Part shown: positions 40,005 through 49,789 of the stretch, one piece after another
Layout: each line of letters opens with the position of its first letter
Numbering within the stretch: the stretch's first letter is position 1
NCBI RefSeq assembly: GCF_017316025.1
Contig: NZ_JAFLVT010000008.1
Location: 248,001-312,000 of the forward strand
DNA from: Candidatus Enterococcus myersii
GTDB taxonomy: Bacteria; Bacillota; Bacilli; Lactobacillales; Enterococcaceae
Direction: 5' to 3'
Length of the DNA: 64,000 nucleotides
Notes under the pieces: generated by a model
Databases searched by the model: none
What the model was told of the DNA's origin: nothing
Seen by the model: the letters and a program-made list of their open reading frames with translations, nothing else
Translations under genes and position numbers: made by a program

Positions 40005-40370
40005 ATGGCACGTATTGCAGGAGTAGATATTCCTCGTGATAAACGCGTAGTAGTTTCTTTAACTTACATCTATGGTATCGGAAACACTACTGCGAAAGAA
40101 GTGTTAGCTGAAGCTGGCGTATCTGAAGATGTTCGTGTTCGTGACTTAACGAATGAACAAACAGATGCTATCCGTGCAGCAGTTGACAAATTAAAAGTTG
40201 AAGGTGACCTTCGTCGTGAAGTCAACTTGAACATCAAACGTTTGATGGAAATCGGTTCTTACCGTGGTATCCGTCACCGTCGTGGTTTGCCAGTTCGTGG
40301 TCAAAACACTAAAAACAACGCCCGCACTCGTAAAGGTCCTTCTAAAACAGTTGCAGGTAAGAAAAAATAA
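40005..40370 (+). CDS. rpsM: 30S ribosomal protein S13
   Basis: Head protein contacting P-site tRNA, 121 residues. [19 protein letters not shown] opens it, and the basic tail [18 protein letters not shown] reaches the tRNA site. CGGAGGTG precedes the ATG. Confidence 0.98.
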   Translation: MARIAGVDIPRDKRVVVSLTYIYGIGNTTAKEVLAEAGVSEDVRVRDLTNEQTDAIRAAVDKLKVEGDLRREVNLNIKRLMEIGSYRGIRHRRGLPVRGQNTKNNARTRKGPSKTVAGKKK

Positions 40371-40397
40371 TAATCTAGTGAAGGAGGTTAAAACTTC

Positions 40398-40787
40398 ATG
40401 GTAGCAAAAAAAGTGAATCGTAAACGCCGTGTCAAAAAGAATATTGAAACCGGTATTGCGCATATCCATTCAACATTCAACAATACAATCGTAATGATCA
40501 CAGATACTCATGGTAATGCTTTAGCATGGTCATCTGCTGGTGCTTTAGGTTTTAAAGGTAGTAAAAAATCAACACCTTTTGCCGCTCAAATGGCAGCTGA
40601 AACTGCTTCAAAAGCAGCAATGGAACATGGATTAAGAACAGTTGATGTAACTGTTAAAGGCCCTGGTTCTGGACGTGAAGCAGCAATTCGTTCATTACAA
40701 GCAGCAGGTCTAGAAGTGACTGCAATCCGTGACGTGACTCCAGTTCCTCATAATGGATGCCGCCCTCCAAAACGCCGTCGTGTTTAA
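40398..40787 (+). CDS. rpsK: 30S ribosomal protein S11
   Basis: Platform protein lining the E site, 129 residues. [20 protein letters not shown] and the C-terminal [13 protein letters not shown] are invariant markers. GAAGGAGG precedes the ATG. Confidence 0.98.
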   Translation: MVAKKVNRKRRVKKNIETGIAHIHSTFNNTIVMITDTHGNALAWSSAGALGFKGSKKSTPFAAQMAAETASKAAMEHGLRTVDVTVKGPGSGREAAIRSLQAAGLEVTAIRDVTPVPHNGCRPPKRRRV

Positions 40788-40869
40788 TGAGTGCTGCTCA
40801 ATTTGAGTTTCTACATTTTTACGTCATTGAACAAGACACTTTTCGTTTTGAAAGGGGTAAAAGATAAGA

Positions 40870-41808
40870 ATGATTGAATTCGAAAAACCAAGAGTTGCAA
40901 AAATTGATGAAGAAAAAGATTATGGCAAGTTCATCGTTGAGCCTCTAGAAAGAGGTTATGGGACTACTTTAGGCAATTCCCTACGTCGTATTTTATTATC
41001 TTCATTGCCTGGGGCAGCGATCACAAGTATTCAAATTGATGGCGTCTTACACGAATTCTCCACCGTCAAAGGTGTGCGCGAAGATGTCGCACAAATCATT
41101 TTGAATATCAAAGGTCTTGCTCTTAAGATGTACACGCAAGAAGAAAAAACCCTTGAAATCGACATTACCGGTCCAGCGACTGTTACTGCTGGTGACATTA
41201 TCGTTGACAGTGATGTAGAAATTTTAAACAAAGATATGTATATTTGTAGCGTTTCTGAAGGGGCTACTTTTCATGCCCGCTTGACTGTTCGACCTGGTCG
41301 TGGTTATGTGCAAGCTGATGAAAACAAACGGGAAGATATGCCAATCGGTGTTATCCCAGTTGATTCAATTTACACACCAGTGAATCGTGTTAACTACCAA
41401 GTAGAAAACACACGGGTTGGCCGTCGTGACGATTTTGATAAATTGACGATGGAAATTTGGACTGACGGTTCTATCATGCCGATGGAAGCGATGAGTTTAG
41501 CTGCGAAAATCATGACTGAACATTTGGATATTTTTGTGAATCTAACTGATGAAGCTAAAAATGCTGAAATCATGATTGAAAAAGAAGAAACACAAAAAGA
41601 AAAAATGTTAGAAATGACAATCGAAGAATTAGACTTGTCTGTTCGTTCATATAACTGTCTGAAACGTGCTGGCATCAATACAGTACAAGAATTAACCAAC
41701 AAATCTGAACCAGAAATGATCAAAGTGCGTAATTTAGGCCGTAAATCACTTGAAGAAGTGAAAGCTAAATTACACGATCTTGGTTTAGGATTACGTAAAG
41801 ACGACTAA
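40870..41808 (+). CDS. rpoA: RNA polymerase alpha subunit
   Basis: Assembly and promoter-UP-element subunit of RNA polymerase, 312 residues. The N-terminal domain has [20 protein letters not shown] near residue 22. The C-terminal domain (about 243-312) has [19 protein letters not shown] and [11 protein letters not shown]. The start has AAAGGGG about 14 bases upstream. It lies 82 bases after rpsK. Confidence 0.98.
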   Translation: MIEFEKPRVAKIDEEKDYGKFIVEPLERGYGTTLGNSLRRILLSSLPGAAITSIQIDGVLHEFSTVKGVREDVAQIILNIKGLALKMYTQEEKTLEIDITGPATVTAGDIIVDSDVEILNKDMYICSVSEGATFHARLTVRPGRGYVQADENKREDMPIGVIPVDSIYTPVNRVNYQVENTRVGRRDDFDKLTMEIWTDGSIMPMEAMSLAAKIMTEHLDIFVNLTDEAKNAEIMIEKEETQKEKMLEMTIEELDLSVRSYNCLKRAGINTVQELTNKSEPEMIKVRNLGRKSLEEVKAKLHDLGLGLRKDD

Positions 41809-41840
41809 TAGTCGCAGAATCAAAAAGGAGGGAATTCCAC

Positions 41841-42221
41841 GTGAGTTACCGCAAATTAGGACGCACATCTAGCCAACGTAAAGCGATGTTGCGTGATTTA
41901 ACAACTGATTTATTGATCAACGAACGTATCGTAACGACTGAAGCTCGTGCTAAAGAAGTTCGTTCAACTGCTGAAAAAATGATCACTTTAGGTAAACGCG
42001 GCGATTTGCATGCCCGTCGTCAAGCTGCTGCTTTCGTACGTAACGAAGTAGCAAGTGTACGGGAAGAAAACGAAGAAATCGTTATTGAATCAGCTTTACA
42101 AAAGCTATTTAACGATATCGCTCCTCGTTACGCAGAACGCCAAGGTGGCTACACTCGCATCTTGAAGACAGAACCAAGACGCGGCGATGCAGCACCAATG
42201 GTTATCCTAGAACTTGTTTAA
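41841..42221 (+). CDS. rplQ: 50S ribosomal protein L17
   Basis: Exit-tunnel-side protein, 126 residues, from GTG 41841 after [27 protein letters not shown] and the C-terminal [14 protein letters not shown] are standard. It ends the ribosomal superoperon. Confidence 0.98.
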   Translation: MSYRKLGRTSSQRKAMLRDLTTDLLINERIVTTEARAKEVRSTAEKMITLGKRGDLHARRQAAAFVRNEVASVREENEEIVIESALQKLFNDIAPRYAERQGGYTRILKTEPRRGDAAPMVILELV

Positions 42222-42301
42222 TATCACACTTTTCATCACTTTATCGATGTCCTTTAGAGTGTTATGATGTTGGAAGTAAATTCCGAGTCTAGCTCAGCGC
42301 C

Positions 42302-42353
42302 GCCCCTTAGTTTTACTAAGGGGCAGGCACTCATCATAAAGTGCTTTTTTTTT
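42302..42353 (+). terminator. Tandem-hairpin terminator after rplQ
   Basis: GCCCCTTAG (42302-42310) pairs with CTAAGGGGC (42316-42324), then GCACT (42327-42331) with AGTGC (42340-42344), followed by nine T. Confidence 0.9.
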
Positions 42354-42460
42354 ACCCAAAATTTACTGTCAAGACAGTTTTAAAACAGAATGCCTCCTAA
42401 ATTATTTTTTAACAGTTAAAAAAATGAAAGATTGTTTAGGAGACATTCAGTGATAACAAT
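42354..42460. repeat. Near-perfect inverted repeat in the rplQ-ecfA1 gap
   Basis: GAATGCCTCCTAAA (42388-42401) is complementary to TTTAGGAGACATTC (42435-42448) with one mismatch, and the interior holds TTTTTTAAC/GTTAAAAAA. A smaller palindrome ACTGTC-AA-GACAGT (42365-42378) precedes it. Neither is explained by the terminator or promoter beside them. Confidence 0.6.
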
Positions 42461-42489
42461 TTGTATTTGCCCTTATTTTCTGCTAAATT
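42461..42489 (+). promoter_or_regulatory. Probable promoter of ecfA1-ecfA2-ecfT-truA
   Basis: TTGTAT (42461-42466), 17-base spacer, TAAATT (42484-42489) with extended TG at 42481-42482. Confidence 0.6.
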
Positions 42490-42575
42490 TAGTAGGAAAA
42501 GCTTTCAAATCAGCTTTTTTACCAGTAAATGTTCATTTTGTGAACAAGACTAAGGATTAAAGGACAGGAGTCGGC

Positions 42576-43415
42576 ATGGAAGATATTATTGAACTTGTAG
42601 ATATTAAATTCAGCTACGATCCAGAAGCTGAAAGAAATGCACTAGATGGTGTTAGCTTTAGTATCAAAAAAGGCGAGTGGGTTGCAATCGTGGGCCATAA
42701 CGGTTCTGGTAAATCTACTTTGGCTAAAACAATTAACGGCTTGCTGTTGCCACAACAAGGAAGCGTTACAGTCGGTAAGAATTTATTAAATGAAGAGAAC
42801 GTTTGGGACATTCGCCGTATGGTAGGAATGGTTTTTCAAAACCCTGATAATCAATTTGTTGGCTCAACGGTTGAAGACGATGTCGCCTTTGGACTGGAAA
42901 ATCAAGGAATTCCTCGTGAAGAGATGTTATTACGGGTGACAGATGCGCTAGAGCAGGTCCGTATGAGCGACTTCAAACAAAGAGAACCCGCGCGTTTATC
43001 CGGAGGCCAAAAGCAACGGGTAGCCATTGCTGGTGTGGTAGCACTGCGTCCAGATATTATCATTTTAGATGAAGCGACCAGCATGCTAGATCCAGAAGGT
43101 AGAGAAGAAGTTATTGCGACCATCAAAAAAATTAAAGATCAAAATAATTTGACGGTTTTATCCATTACCCATGATATTGACGAAGCGGCCAACGCAAACC
43201 GAATTTTAGTAATGCAAGCAGGAAAATTGGTAAAAGAAGGAAGCCCGGCTGAAATTTTTTCTGCTGGCGAAAAATTAATTGAACTAGGTTTAGATTTACC
43301 TTTCCCTGAAAAATTAAAAGCGGCCTTAAAAGAGCGGGGCGTTGCTGTACCTGCTGAATACTTGACTGAAGAAGGGATGGTGGAGTGGTTATGGACATCC
43401 GTTTTGAACAAGTAG
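42576..43415 (+). CDS. ecfA1: ECF transporter ATPase A1
   Basis: One of two ATPases of the shared energy-coupling-factor module that powers many vitamin S components; 279 residues. Walker [10 protein letters not shown] is near residue 40, Q-loop [12 protein letters not shown] near 90, signature [12 protein letters not shown] near 142 and Walker [14 protein letters not shown] near 163. It probably energises the S component at 23.26 kb and others elsewhere. Confidence 0.95.
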   Translation: MEDIIELVDIKFSYDPEAERNALDGVSFSIKKGEWVAIVGHNGSGKSTLAKTINGLLLPQQGSVTVGKNLLNEENVWDIRRMVGMVFQNPDNQFVGSTVEDDVAFGLENQGIPREEMLLRVTDALEQVRMSDFKQREPARLSGGQKQRVAIAGVVALRPDIIILDEATSMLDPEGREEVIATIKKIKDQNNLTVLSITHDIDEAANANRILVMQAGKLVKEGSPAEIFSAGEKLIELGLDLPFPEKLKAALKERGVAVPAEYLTEEGMVEWLWTSVLNK

Positions 43416-44248
43416 GCTTTACCTATCAACCGGGGACACCATTTGAACAACGCGCTTTGTATGATATTGATTTAGAAATTGCCACAGGATCGTATACTGC
43501 CATTGTTGGTCATACCGGGAGCGGTAAATCAACTTTATTGCAGCATTTAAATGCCTTATTAAAGCCCACTAGCGGCGCAGTTACAATTGGAGACCGTAAA
43601 ATTATCGCTACGACAGATAATAAAAATTTAAAACCAATTCGCAAAAAAGTAGGTATAGTTTTTCAATTTCCCGAAGCACAACTCTTTGAAGAAACAGTCG
43701 CCAAAGATATTGCTTTTGGGCCGAAAAATTTTGGTGTCTCAGAAGAAGCCGCGAAAGCTTTGGCTGAAGAATACCTCGATTTAGTTGGCTTAGACGCCTC
43801 TTACATGGAGCGCTCACCATTTGATCTATCCGGTGGTCAAATGCGGCGAGTGGCAATTGCAGGGGTCTTAGCGATGGAACCAGAAGTCTTAGTCTTAGAT
43901 GAACCAACAGCAGGGCTTGATCCCAAAGGGCGTAAAGATATGATGGAGATGTTTTTGCGACTACACCAAGAAAAAAATATTGCAATTGTTCTAGTTACCC
44001 ACTTGATGGATGATGTCGCAAATTTTGCTGATTACGTATATGTATTGGAAAAAGGTGCCTTAGTAAAATCAGGTCGGCCTGTAGATGTTTTTCAAGATGT
44101 TAAATGGGTACAAGAAAAACAAATTGGCGTGCCGATGGCGACAGATTTTGCTTTGCGGTTACAAGAAAAAGGGATGCATTTTGATCGTTTGCCAATTACT
44201 GCTGAAGAGTTAGCAGATATGCTATTGGCAGGAGGTGGCAAAAAATGA
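43391..44248 (+). CDS. ecfA2: ECF transporter ATPase A2
   Basis: Second ECF ATPase, 285 residues from the ATG at 43391 with GGAG five bases upstream; the GTG at 43385 would add two residues. Walker A is GHTGSGKST, the Q-loop region [12 protein letters not shown] is the A2-type variant, and the signature is [12 protein letters not shown]. It overlaps ecfA1 by 25 bases, and its tail overlaps ecfT by four. Confidence 0.94.
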   Translation: MDIRFEQVGFTYQPGTPFEQRALYDIDLEIATGSYTAIVGHTGSGKSTLLQHLNALLKPTSGAVTIGDRKIIATTDNKNLKPIRKKVGIVFQFPEAQLFEETVAKDIAFGPKNFGVSEEAAKALAEEYLDLVGLDASYMERSPFDLSGGQMRRVAIAGVLAMEPEVLVLDEPTAGLDPKGRKDMMEMFLRLHQEKNIAIVLVTHLMDDVANFADYVYVLEKGALVKSGRPVDVFQDVKWVQEKQIGVPMATDFALRLQEKGMHFDRLPITAEELADMLLAGGGKK

Positions 44249-45042
44249 TGAATAAACTGATTTTTGGTCGCTATATCCCAGGAGATTCTTTGATTCATCG
44301 TTTAGATCCGCGGGCGAAACTAATTGCTAGTTTTTACTTTATCGCAGTTATTTTCTTTGCTAATAATTGGCAGAGCTATGCCTTTTTGGCACTGTTTACC
44401 TTAGGCTGTGTTGCGCTTTCCAAAGTTAAGCTTTCCTTTTTTATTCGCGGTGTAAAACCTTTAATTTGGTTGATTTTATTTACTGTCTTGTTGCAAGTCC
44501 TATTTACCACGGGTGGGAATGTCTTGTGGCATTGGTGGGTCTTTACGGTGACCGATTACGGATTGCTAAATGGTGCTTTCATTTTCTGCCGTTTTATTTT
44601 GATCATTTTTATGTCAACCTTATTGACGTTAACGACAGCGCCGTTGGAGTTATCAGATGCCATTGAATATATTTTGCGCCCTTTAAATGTTGTGCATTTT
44701 CCTGTTCATGAAGTTAGTTTAATGCTTTCAATTGCGTTGCGTTTTGTACCAACGTTAATGGACGAGACGGAGAAAATTATGAATGCACAGCGGGCTCGTG
44801 GTGTTGATTTTGGCGAAGGCAACTTAGTTCAAAAGATGAAAGCTATTATCCCGCTTTTAATCCCATTGTTTGTTTCTAGTTTTAACCGTGCGGAAGATCT
44901 AGCAACTGCCATGGAAGCACGAGGCTACTCTGGGGGTGAAGGTCGGACAAAATATCGGAAATTGGATTGGCATTTGCGCGATACCATGGTGGTAGTCGTC
45001 TTTGCAGCAGTTACAGTCTTGTTGATTTTGATTCGGAATTGA
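44245..45042 (+). CDS. ecfT: ECF transporter transmembrane component T
   Basis: Membrane coupling subunit, 265 residues, with about five to six hydrophobic helices. The coupling-helix motifs [10 protein letters not shown] and [10 protein letters not shown] (two Ala-Arg-Gly boxes, about residues 180 and 228) contact the ATPases. AGGAGGTGG precedes the ATG pair. Confidence 0.94.
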   Translation: MMNKLIFGRYIPGDSLIHRLDPRAKLIASFYFIAVIFFANNWQSYAFLALFTLGCVALSKVKLSFFIRGVKPLIWLILFTVLLQVLFTTGGNVLWHWWVFTVTDYGLLNGAFIFCRFILIIFMSTLLTLTTAPLELSDAIEYILRPLNVVHFPVHEVSLMLSIALRFVPTLMDETEKIMNAQRARGVDFGEGNLVQKMKAIIPLLIPLFVSSFNRAEDLATAMEARGYSGGEGRTKYRKLDWHLRDTMVVVVFAAVTVLLILIRN

Positions 45043-45052
45043 GGAAATAAAT

Positions 45053-45796
45053 TTGCGCTATAAAGCTATCATTGCTTATGACGGTACAAACTTTCACGGC
45101 TTTCAACGGCAAGTGTCAGGGCGGACTGTCCAAGCAGAATTAGAAAAAACGTTAACGAAAATAAATAACGGCAATTTTGTCGAAGTTCAAGGCTCCGGTC
45201 GCACAGATGCTGGAGTACACGCCTTAGGACAAGTCATTCATTTTGACTTTCCCAAAGAGCGGCCTTTAGAAAAAATGCGCTTTGCACTAGATACGCAGTC
45301 ACCAGCGGATATCGCTTGTAAAAGTGTTGAAATTGTTCCAGACGATTTTCATGTTCGTTATTTAGTTAAGGAGAAAACATATCAATTTAAAGTGGATATC
45401 GGTAAACCCCGCAGTCCATTTCGTCGCTTTTATGCCAGCTACTATCCTTATCCACTTGATTTGGCAAAAATTGAAGCAGCGCTACCGGCATTTTTGGGCA
45501 CCCATGATTTTACTTCTTTTTGTGCTTCTGGTAGTTCAGTGGAAGATAAAGTTCGCACCATTCGGGTTGCAAAAATGGCCGTCAATGATAGTGGCGATGA
45601 ATTGACGTTCACTTTTACTGGGGATGGCTTCTTATACAAAATGATTCGGATCATGGTGGGAACGTTATTAAAGATTGGCAATGGCCACATAAAAGCAGAT
45701 GCTATTCCCGCCATCATTAAAGCTAAAGATCGTAATTTAGCAGGACCAACAGCTCATCCAGAAGGTTTGTATTTGGTTGAAGTGAAATATGACTAA
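45053..45796 (+). CDS. truA: tRNA pseudouridine(38-40) synthase
   Basis: Modifies the anticodon arm of tRNAs; 247 residues. The catalytic aspartate is D52 in GSGRTDAGVHALGQ. It starts at TTG 45053 with GAGGAA upstream, ten bases after ecfT, so it shares the ECF transcript. A very strong terminator begins at its stop codon. Confidence 0.95.
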   Translation: MRYKAIIAYDGTNFHGFQRQVSGRTVQAELEKTLTKINNGNFVEVQGSGRTDAGVHALGQVIHFDFPKERPLEKMRFALDTQSPADIACKSVEIVPDDFHVRYLVKEKTYQFKVDIGKPRSPFRRFYASYYPYPLDLAKIEAALPAFLGTHDFTSFCASGSSVEDKVRTIRVAKMAVNDSGDELTFTFTGDGFLYKMIRIMVGTLLKIGNGHIKADAIPAIIKAKDRNLAGPTAHPEGLYLVEVKYD

Positions 45797-45845
45797 AAAA
45801 GCGTTGTTACACTGTCTGAATACAGACAGTGTAACAACGCTTTTT
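45796..45845. terminator. Terminator after truA
   Basis: A 23-bp perfect stem, 45796-45818 with 45823-45845, has core GCGTTGTTACACTGTCTG, an AATA loop, and A/T ends. It works on both strands and separates truA from the convergent repeat region. Confidence 0.95.
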
Positions 45846-45859
45846 ATAATGGCCACGTA

Positions 45860-46206
45860 GCTAAAATTTCACTAAATTTGAAGAACAATGAAGAACAATT
45901 TAGTGGAATTAAATCTTAATGCTCGTGAACTGAGCGAGTTTGTTCCGCTTTTCTTTGCTGTCTAGCTACACAAACTAGTCCCCTATGACATGAAGCTAAA
46001 ATTCCACAAAATTTGAAGAACAATTTAGTAGAATTAAATCTTAATGCTCGTGGACTGAGCGAGTTTGTTCCACTTTTCTTTGCTGTCTAGCTACACAAAC
46101 TAGTCCCCTACGACATGAAGCTAAAATTCCACAAAATTTGAAGAACAATTTAGTGGAATTAAATCTTAATGCTCGTGGACTGAGCGAGTTTGTTCCGCTT
46201 TTCTTT
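45860..46206. repeat. 125-bp tandem repeat that copies the yfhO gene tail
   Basis: Three head-to-tail copies: 45860-45994 (135 bases, carrying an extra 10-base GAAGAACAAT duplication), 45995-46119 (125) and 46120-46206 (partial, 87). The last copy contains the final 15 codons and stop of the minus-strand yfhO-like gene. The other copies keep that tail with single changes (Arg to Trp in copy 2, Ser to Phe in copy 1). Each unit also has an inverted repeat around AATTCCACAAAATT and AATTTAGTGGAATT. It looks like tandem duplication of a gene end plus its downstream hairpin. Confidence 0.9.
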
Positions 46207-48783
46207 ATAAAAGCGGTCAAAGAAGTAAAAGAGGATAAGGCAAGTGATAAACAGAACAACACCAAGGATAAAACCTGGTGGTAAGTAGCTTAATGTAATG
46301 GTGTGACTTCCTTGTTTTACTTTGACGCTGACAAAAGCATCTTGAAAGGCAGTAACTGGGACTTTCTTGCCATCGATTTTGACTTGCCAGCCTTTATCAA
46401 AGGGAATCATCGTCACGAGTAATTGGTCAGAGGTAGCTGTAAAATTACCGGTGGCACTGCGATTTCCAGTTTTTAGTGGCACGCCATTAGCTTGCAATTG
46501 TTTCATGGCCGTTGTATAAGCAGTCGTATCTAATGTGACGACTTGTGGGTTTTGTAACCCGATGGATTTAGTCCCATAAAAACTAGCAGTAAAGGTGATT
46601 ATGGTCTCTTTGTCGTAATAGCCAAGATCATAATATTGACCGCTAATATTAATTTGCGTTTTGCGCTTTTGCCCGTTGATTAAAATCGTGACAGTCGAGC
46701 TTTCTAATTCAGCGAAGTCTTCTGGATAAAGACTTAGGTAAGCTTGCTGGTGGGCTGGTATGGTCACGCTCCAAGTAATATCTTTTGCTAAATTAGCTTT
46801 TTGCTCTGTTAGGCGTAAAAAGTTTCCATTATCTGTTACAGTCGCGTTATCGGTTTTGACTAAAGATAAGGGGAGAAAGTCAAAATAACGGAGATTATTA
46901 CCGCTTAATTTATTCACTAAGTTTGTTTGACTTGTCAAATTATCGTTGGGTGGTTGGACGATTTTTGCGGCAGTGTTATCCGTTAAAAAGGCTAAAGGTA
47001 AGGCATAATCGTTTTCATATAATTGATAGTCAGCATTTTTGGCCTTTTCTTTAAAACCAAACTTATTTAACGGTGTTTTCGTTAAGTTGTATTTGATCCC
47101 CGTCAAGCCATCCATTAATAAGGTATTATTCGTATAGCGGATATTTAGGTTGGTACCACGCGAACGAAAACCCAATTGATCCAAGTAGCTGGAGGAATGA
47201 CGATTCCGAATGGAAGAAAACATGCTGATCCCACTGTAACCATAATTAAAGCTGTCGTTACTAGAAACAGGATCAAGATTTTCTAAGCGATAAAATGTCT
47301 TGTTTGCGGCTTTGGTTTGATCTACAAGATTTTTAATCGCCGGATAAGGTTCAGTATAAAGACTGCGGGAAGCGTAATTCCAATCGTTTAAAATGCCGTG
47401 TACCATGCCGTTGGTATTAATCGCCGCTTCGCTGCAAACAACTGCCAACAGTAAAATGCGCGCGGTCTTTTTCGTGAAACTATTTTTAGCAGTAAAAGTA
47501 AAAACTAAAATGTATAAAAGTAAAAAGCAAATCGTTAAGACAAAAGAACCAAATTTTACATAAGTGTATTCATGATCGCCTCTAAGCCCCATGGCTAAAC
47601 AGAATACAAGCATCAAACCAATCATGATTGCTACTAGTTTGGGCCAGTGTTGGACCTTGAATTGTTCCCAGCCATAACCGGCTAACATAATCACTAAAAA
47701 GGAAAATAAGTAGGCATAACGGAATAAAAACATATTCGGTGCATGCATTCCTTGCCAGAATAAGTTCAATGGGACTAGATAAAAACTGGCAATTAAAATG
47801 GCAAATAAAGCAGCAAAAAGAATTTTTTCCTTGCGGGCAACCGCTTTGGTAACAAAATAAAACAAACAAAAGGCTAAAGGCAATAAACCAATGTAAATAA
47901 AAGGAATACTCCCGTATTTGGTAGTATCGTAGACCCCAATCATATTTTTCATGATAATATCTAAAAAACTAGTGGCTTCAGTTTTTAATTGGGTAATCTG
48001 GGTAAGTTCCTCACCGTTGGTCCGCAAATCCAAAACAGCCGGTAGAATAATAATCATGGCAGCTCCGCCAGCTAATAAAGAAGTTATGCCATAAGGTAGA
48101 ATTGCATTTTTGTTCTTTTTGAAATTGCCAATAAGGCGTACAAGAAAATAAAGAACAGAAAAAATACCGATCATAAAACCCATGTAAAAGCTGGAAATAA
48201 ATAAGAGCAGATAACTAAAAAATAAAAGACGCGGTTTCTTCAATAATATGAGTCGATCGATACCCCAAATAATTAAAGGCAGGTATACTAAGGCGTCAAT
48301 CCACATGATAATTTCAGAATGGGCAACGATAAAAGACATTAAGGCATATGTTGTCGCTAAGGCGACATGAGCCCATTTATCAAGCTTAAAAGTATGTTTG
48401 GCATAAAACCAAAAAGCCAAACCGGCACTGCCGACTTTTAATAAAGTTAGAAAGTAGAGGGCGTCTGGCATCAACTGATTTGGAAAAAATAGTACTAAGG
48501 GTGTAAAAATTCCACCTAAATAATAGGAGATTAACGAAAGATAATTTAGCCCCAAAGAAGTATGCCACGAATACAAAAAGCTCTGTTTGCCGAGCATTGC
48601 GTTGCGGAAGCTCGCATGAAAGTTAGAAAACTGCGAAAAAGCATCGCTGGCTAAAATACTCCGGCTGCTACCGGGATAAATCCCGATGGTTAAATAAATA
48701 AAGGCCAAAATAAAAAAAGGCAGGCCAAAACTCGCCAACATTAAAAGGCGATTTTCTTTTAGAAAAGACTTCACTTGCTGCAT
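46159..48783 (-). CDS. yfhO: YfhO-family membrane protein (GT-C type glycosyltransferase)
   Basis: An 874-residue protein with a multispanning N-terminal part of about 12 hydrophobic helices (residues 15-450), a long extracytoplasmic domain (about 460-840) and one C-terminal helix (FILGVVLFITCLILFYFFDRF). This is the YfhO layout, with the first loop acidic motif SRSILASDAFSQF as in GT-C enzymes. YfhO proteins have been linked to lipoteichoic acid glycosylation in Bacillus and Listeria; that role here is inferred. The minus-strand ATG at 48783 has GGTGA upstream. The last 15 codons lie within a tandem repeat unit, so the C-terminal tail may be recently altered. Confidence 0.88.
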   Translation of the reverse strand: MQQVKSFLKENRLLMLASFGLPFFILAFIYLTIGIYPGSSRSILASDAFSQFSNFHASFRNAMLGKQSFLYSWHTSLGLNYLSLISYYLGGIFTPLVLFFPNQLMPDALYFLTLLKVGSAGLAFWFYAKHTFKLDKWAHVALATTYALMSFIVAHSEIIMWIDALVYLPLIIWGIDRLILLKKPRLLFFSYLLLFISSFYMGFMIGIFSVLYFLVRLIGNFKKNKNAILPYGITSLLAGGAAMIIILPAVLDLRTNGEELTQITQLKTEATSFLDIIMKNMIGVYDTTKYGSIPFIYIGLLPLAFCLFYFVTKAVARKEKILFAALFAILIASFYLVPLNLFWQGMHAPNMFLFRYAYLFSFLVIMLAGYGWEQFKVQHWPKLVAIMIGLMLVFCLAMGLRGDHEYTYVKFGSFVLTICFLLLYILVFTFTAKNSFTKKTARILLLAVVCSEAAINTNGMVHGILNDWNYASRSLYTEPYPAIKNLVDQTKAANKTFYRLENLDPVSSNDSFNYGYSGISMFSSIRNRHSSSYLDQLGFRSRGTNLNIRYTNNTLLMDGLTGIKYNLTKTPLNKFGFKEKAKNADYQLYENDYALPLAFLTDNTAAKIVQPPNDNLTSQTNLVNKLSGNNLRYFDFLPLSLVKTDNATVTDNGNFLRLTEQKANLAKDITWSVTIPAHQQAYLSLYPEDFAELESSTVTILINGQKRKTQINISGQYYDLGYYDKETIITFTASFYGTKSIGLQNPQVVTLDTTAYTTAMKQLQANGVPLKTGNRSATGNFTATSDQLLVTMIPFDKGWQVKIDGKKVPVTAFQDAFVSVKVKQGSHTITLSYLPPGFILGVVLFITCLILFYFFDRFYKEKRNKLAQSTSIKI

Positions 48784-48992
48784 TAGGTCACCAAATTTCT
48801 CTAGATTAAAATTAAAACTCGTCTATATTTTATCACAACTCTGTGTCGCTGAAAGCTTTGGTAAAAAAAGAAAAAACTCTTTTAAAATTTGAAGAAGGAA
48901 TAGAGGCAGAAAAAGTGAAATAGTCAAATAAAGCAGCAAGAAAAAAGCGAATATGCGAATTGGTATATTCTCATTTTTGGGGGTGAAGCGTC
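48784..48992. other. yfhO upstream region
   Basis: Contains a probable minus-strand extended -10 (TGATAAAAT, plus coordinates 48827-48835) for yfhO. A small GAATAT/ATATTC inverted repeat is at 48950-48970. Nothing else is recognisable. Confidence 0.45.
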
Positions 48993-49021
48993 TTGACACT
49001 TTACAAAAAATGCAGTATTTT
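48993..49021 (+). promoter_or_regulatory. Strong orphan promoter
   Basis: Consensus -35 TTGACA (48993-48998), 17-base spacer and -10 TATTTT (49016-49021) on the plus strand. No coding gene follows before a terminator about 90 bases downstream. Confidence 0.75.
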
Positions 49022-49027
49022 TAGGGT

Positions 49028-49114
49028 GTTAAAAAAACATATTTCGTCTCAATATTACACGGTTAATATTGGCACATATCTATAAAAAAGACTGGCTTTG
49101 TGTCAGTCTTTTTT
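49028..49114 (+). ncRNA. Candidate small RNA, about 87 nt
   Basis: Predicted from promoter and terminator spacing. The transcript would start near 49028 and contain a perfect 8-bp hairpin CAATATTA (49050-49057)/TAATATTG (49064-49071). It would end in the terminator AAAAAAGACTG (49084-49094)/CAGTCTTTTTT (49104-49114). It has no credible open frame. I do not recognise the family. Confidence 0.55.
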
Positions 49115-49231
49115 GCGTTTTTGTAGGTTGTGATGTTTTTGTTAGTGGATTTCAAATTTATTTTTATAATAACGTTCTTTTTCTATTGGTCACTTTTTGT
49201 AAAAAAATTAGGATTTCACGCAAAAGGATAC
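49115..49231. other. Spacer between candidate small RNA and rpmB terminator
   Basis: T-rich sequence without a clear element. A short plus-strand frame spans it, but it runs through both flanking terminators and looks spurious. Confidence 0.4.
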
Positions 49232-49260
49232 AAAAAAACCGTCTGAGTTTCCTCAGACGG
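49232..49260 (-). terminator. Terminator of rpmB
   Basis: CCGTCTGAG (49239-49247) pairs with CTCAGACGG (49252-49260) over a TTTC loop; seven A at 49232-49238 give the U-tract on the minus strand. Confidence 0.9.
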
Positions 49261-49281
49261 TGTATTGTAGTCTAGTGTCAA

Positions 49282-49470
49282 TTAAACGCGCTCAACTTTT
49301 CCTGATTTCAAAGCACGAGCTGATACCCAAACTTTTTTAGGTTTACCATCGATTAAAACGCGAACTTTTTGTAAGTTAGGTTTAACTGTACGTTTTGTAG
49401 CGTTCATCGCATGGGAGCGGTTATTTGCACTTGATGTTTTACGACCTGTAAAATAGCAAACTTTTGCCAT
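49282..49470 (-). CDS. rpmB: 50S ribosomal protein L28
   Basis: Large-subunit protein of 62 residues, [20 protein letters not shown] onward. It has a single Cys, so it is the zinc-free form. AAAGGAGG precedes the minus-strand ATG. It is monocistronic with its own promoter and terminator. Confidence 0.97.
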   Translation of the reverse strand: MAKVCYFTGRKTSSANNRSHAMNATKRTVKPNLQKVRVLIDGKPKKVWVSARALKSGKVERV

Positions 49471-49527
49471 GTGACTAGTTCCTCCTTTGCCTTGCTATGG
49501 AGCGCATATTAGGGCTCATACTAACTG

Positions 49528-49556
49528 AATTTACCACAAACGATACAATTATGCAA
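49528..49556 (-). promoter_or_regulatory. rpmB promoter
   Basis: On the minus strand, -35 TTGCAT (49556-49551), 17-base spacer and -10 TAAATT (49533-49528) with an extended TG. Confidence 0.75.
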
Positions 49557-49789
49557 GCTAAATTTGCCGGCAAATATTGACTTTTATCTTTAAACCATGT
49601 AAATTAAACAACGTTGCAGGCTTTATCAAAGTTTTTACTGCCGTTAGCTCTTTCTTTTATTTAAAGGGTAGCTATGATAAAATACTATAGAAGAAAATGG
49701 GGGAATTTGTGCCCCTCTTTTGTTATATTCAATTGAAGAAATTCAAGGGAACAAATTTTGTAAAGCTTAAATTAAGGGGGCTTATTTTT
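49557..49789 (+). promoter_or_regulatory. asp23-fakA upstream region
   Basis: Rest of the divergent gap between rpmB and the asp23-like gene. TGATAAAAT (49675-49683) is an extended -10 for the plus-strand genes, with only a weak -35 (TTTTAT at 49655). No further structure is evident. Confidence 0.5.

Noticed and set aside
42285-42325. TAGCTCAGC near 42290, resembling a tRNA D-arm
   Set aside because: No acceptor, anticodon or T-arm can be built around it, and the following GC stem is part of the rplQ terminator.
49069-49275. A 68-codon plus-strand frame between yfhO and rpmB
   Set aside because: It crosses two terminators and starts inside the candidate small RNA; its hydrophobic, Phe-rich translation reflects T-rich DNA.
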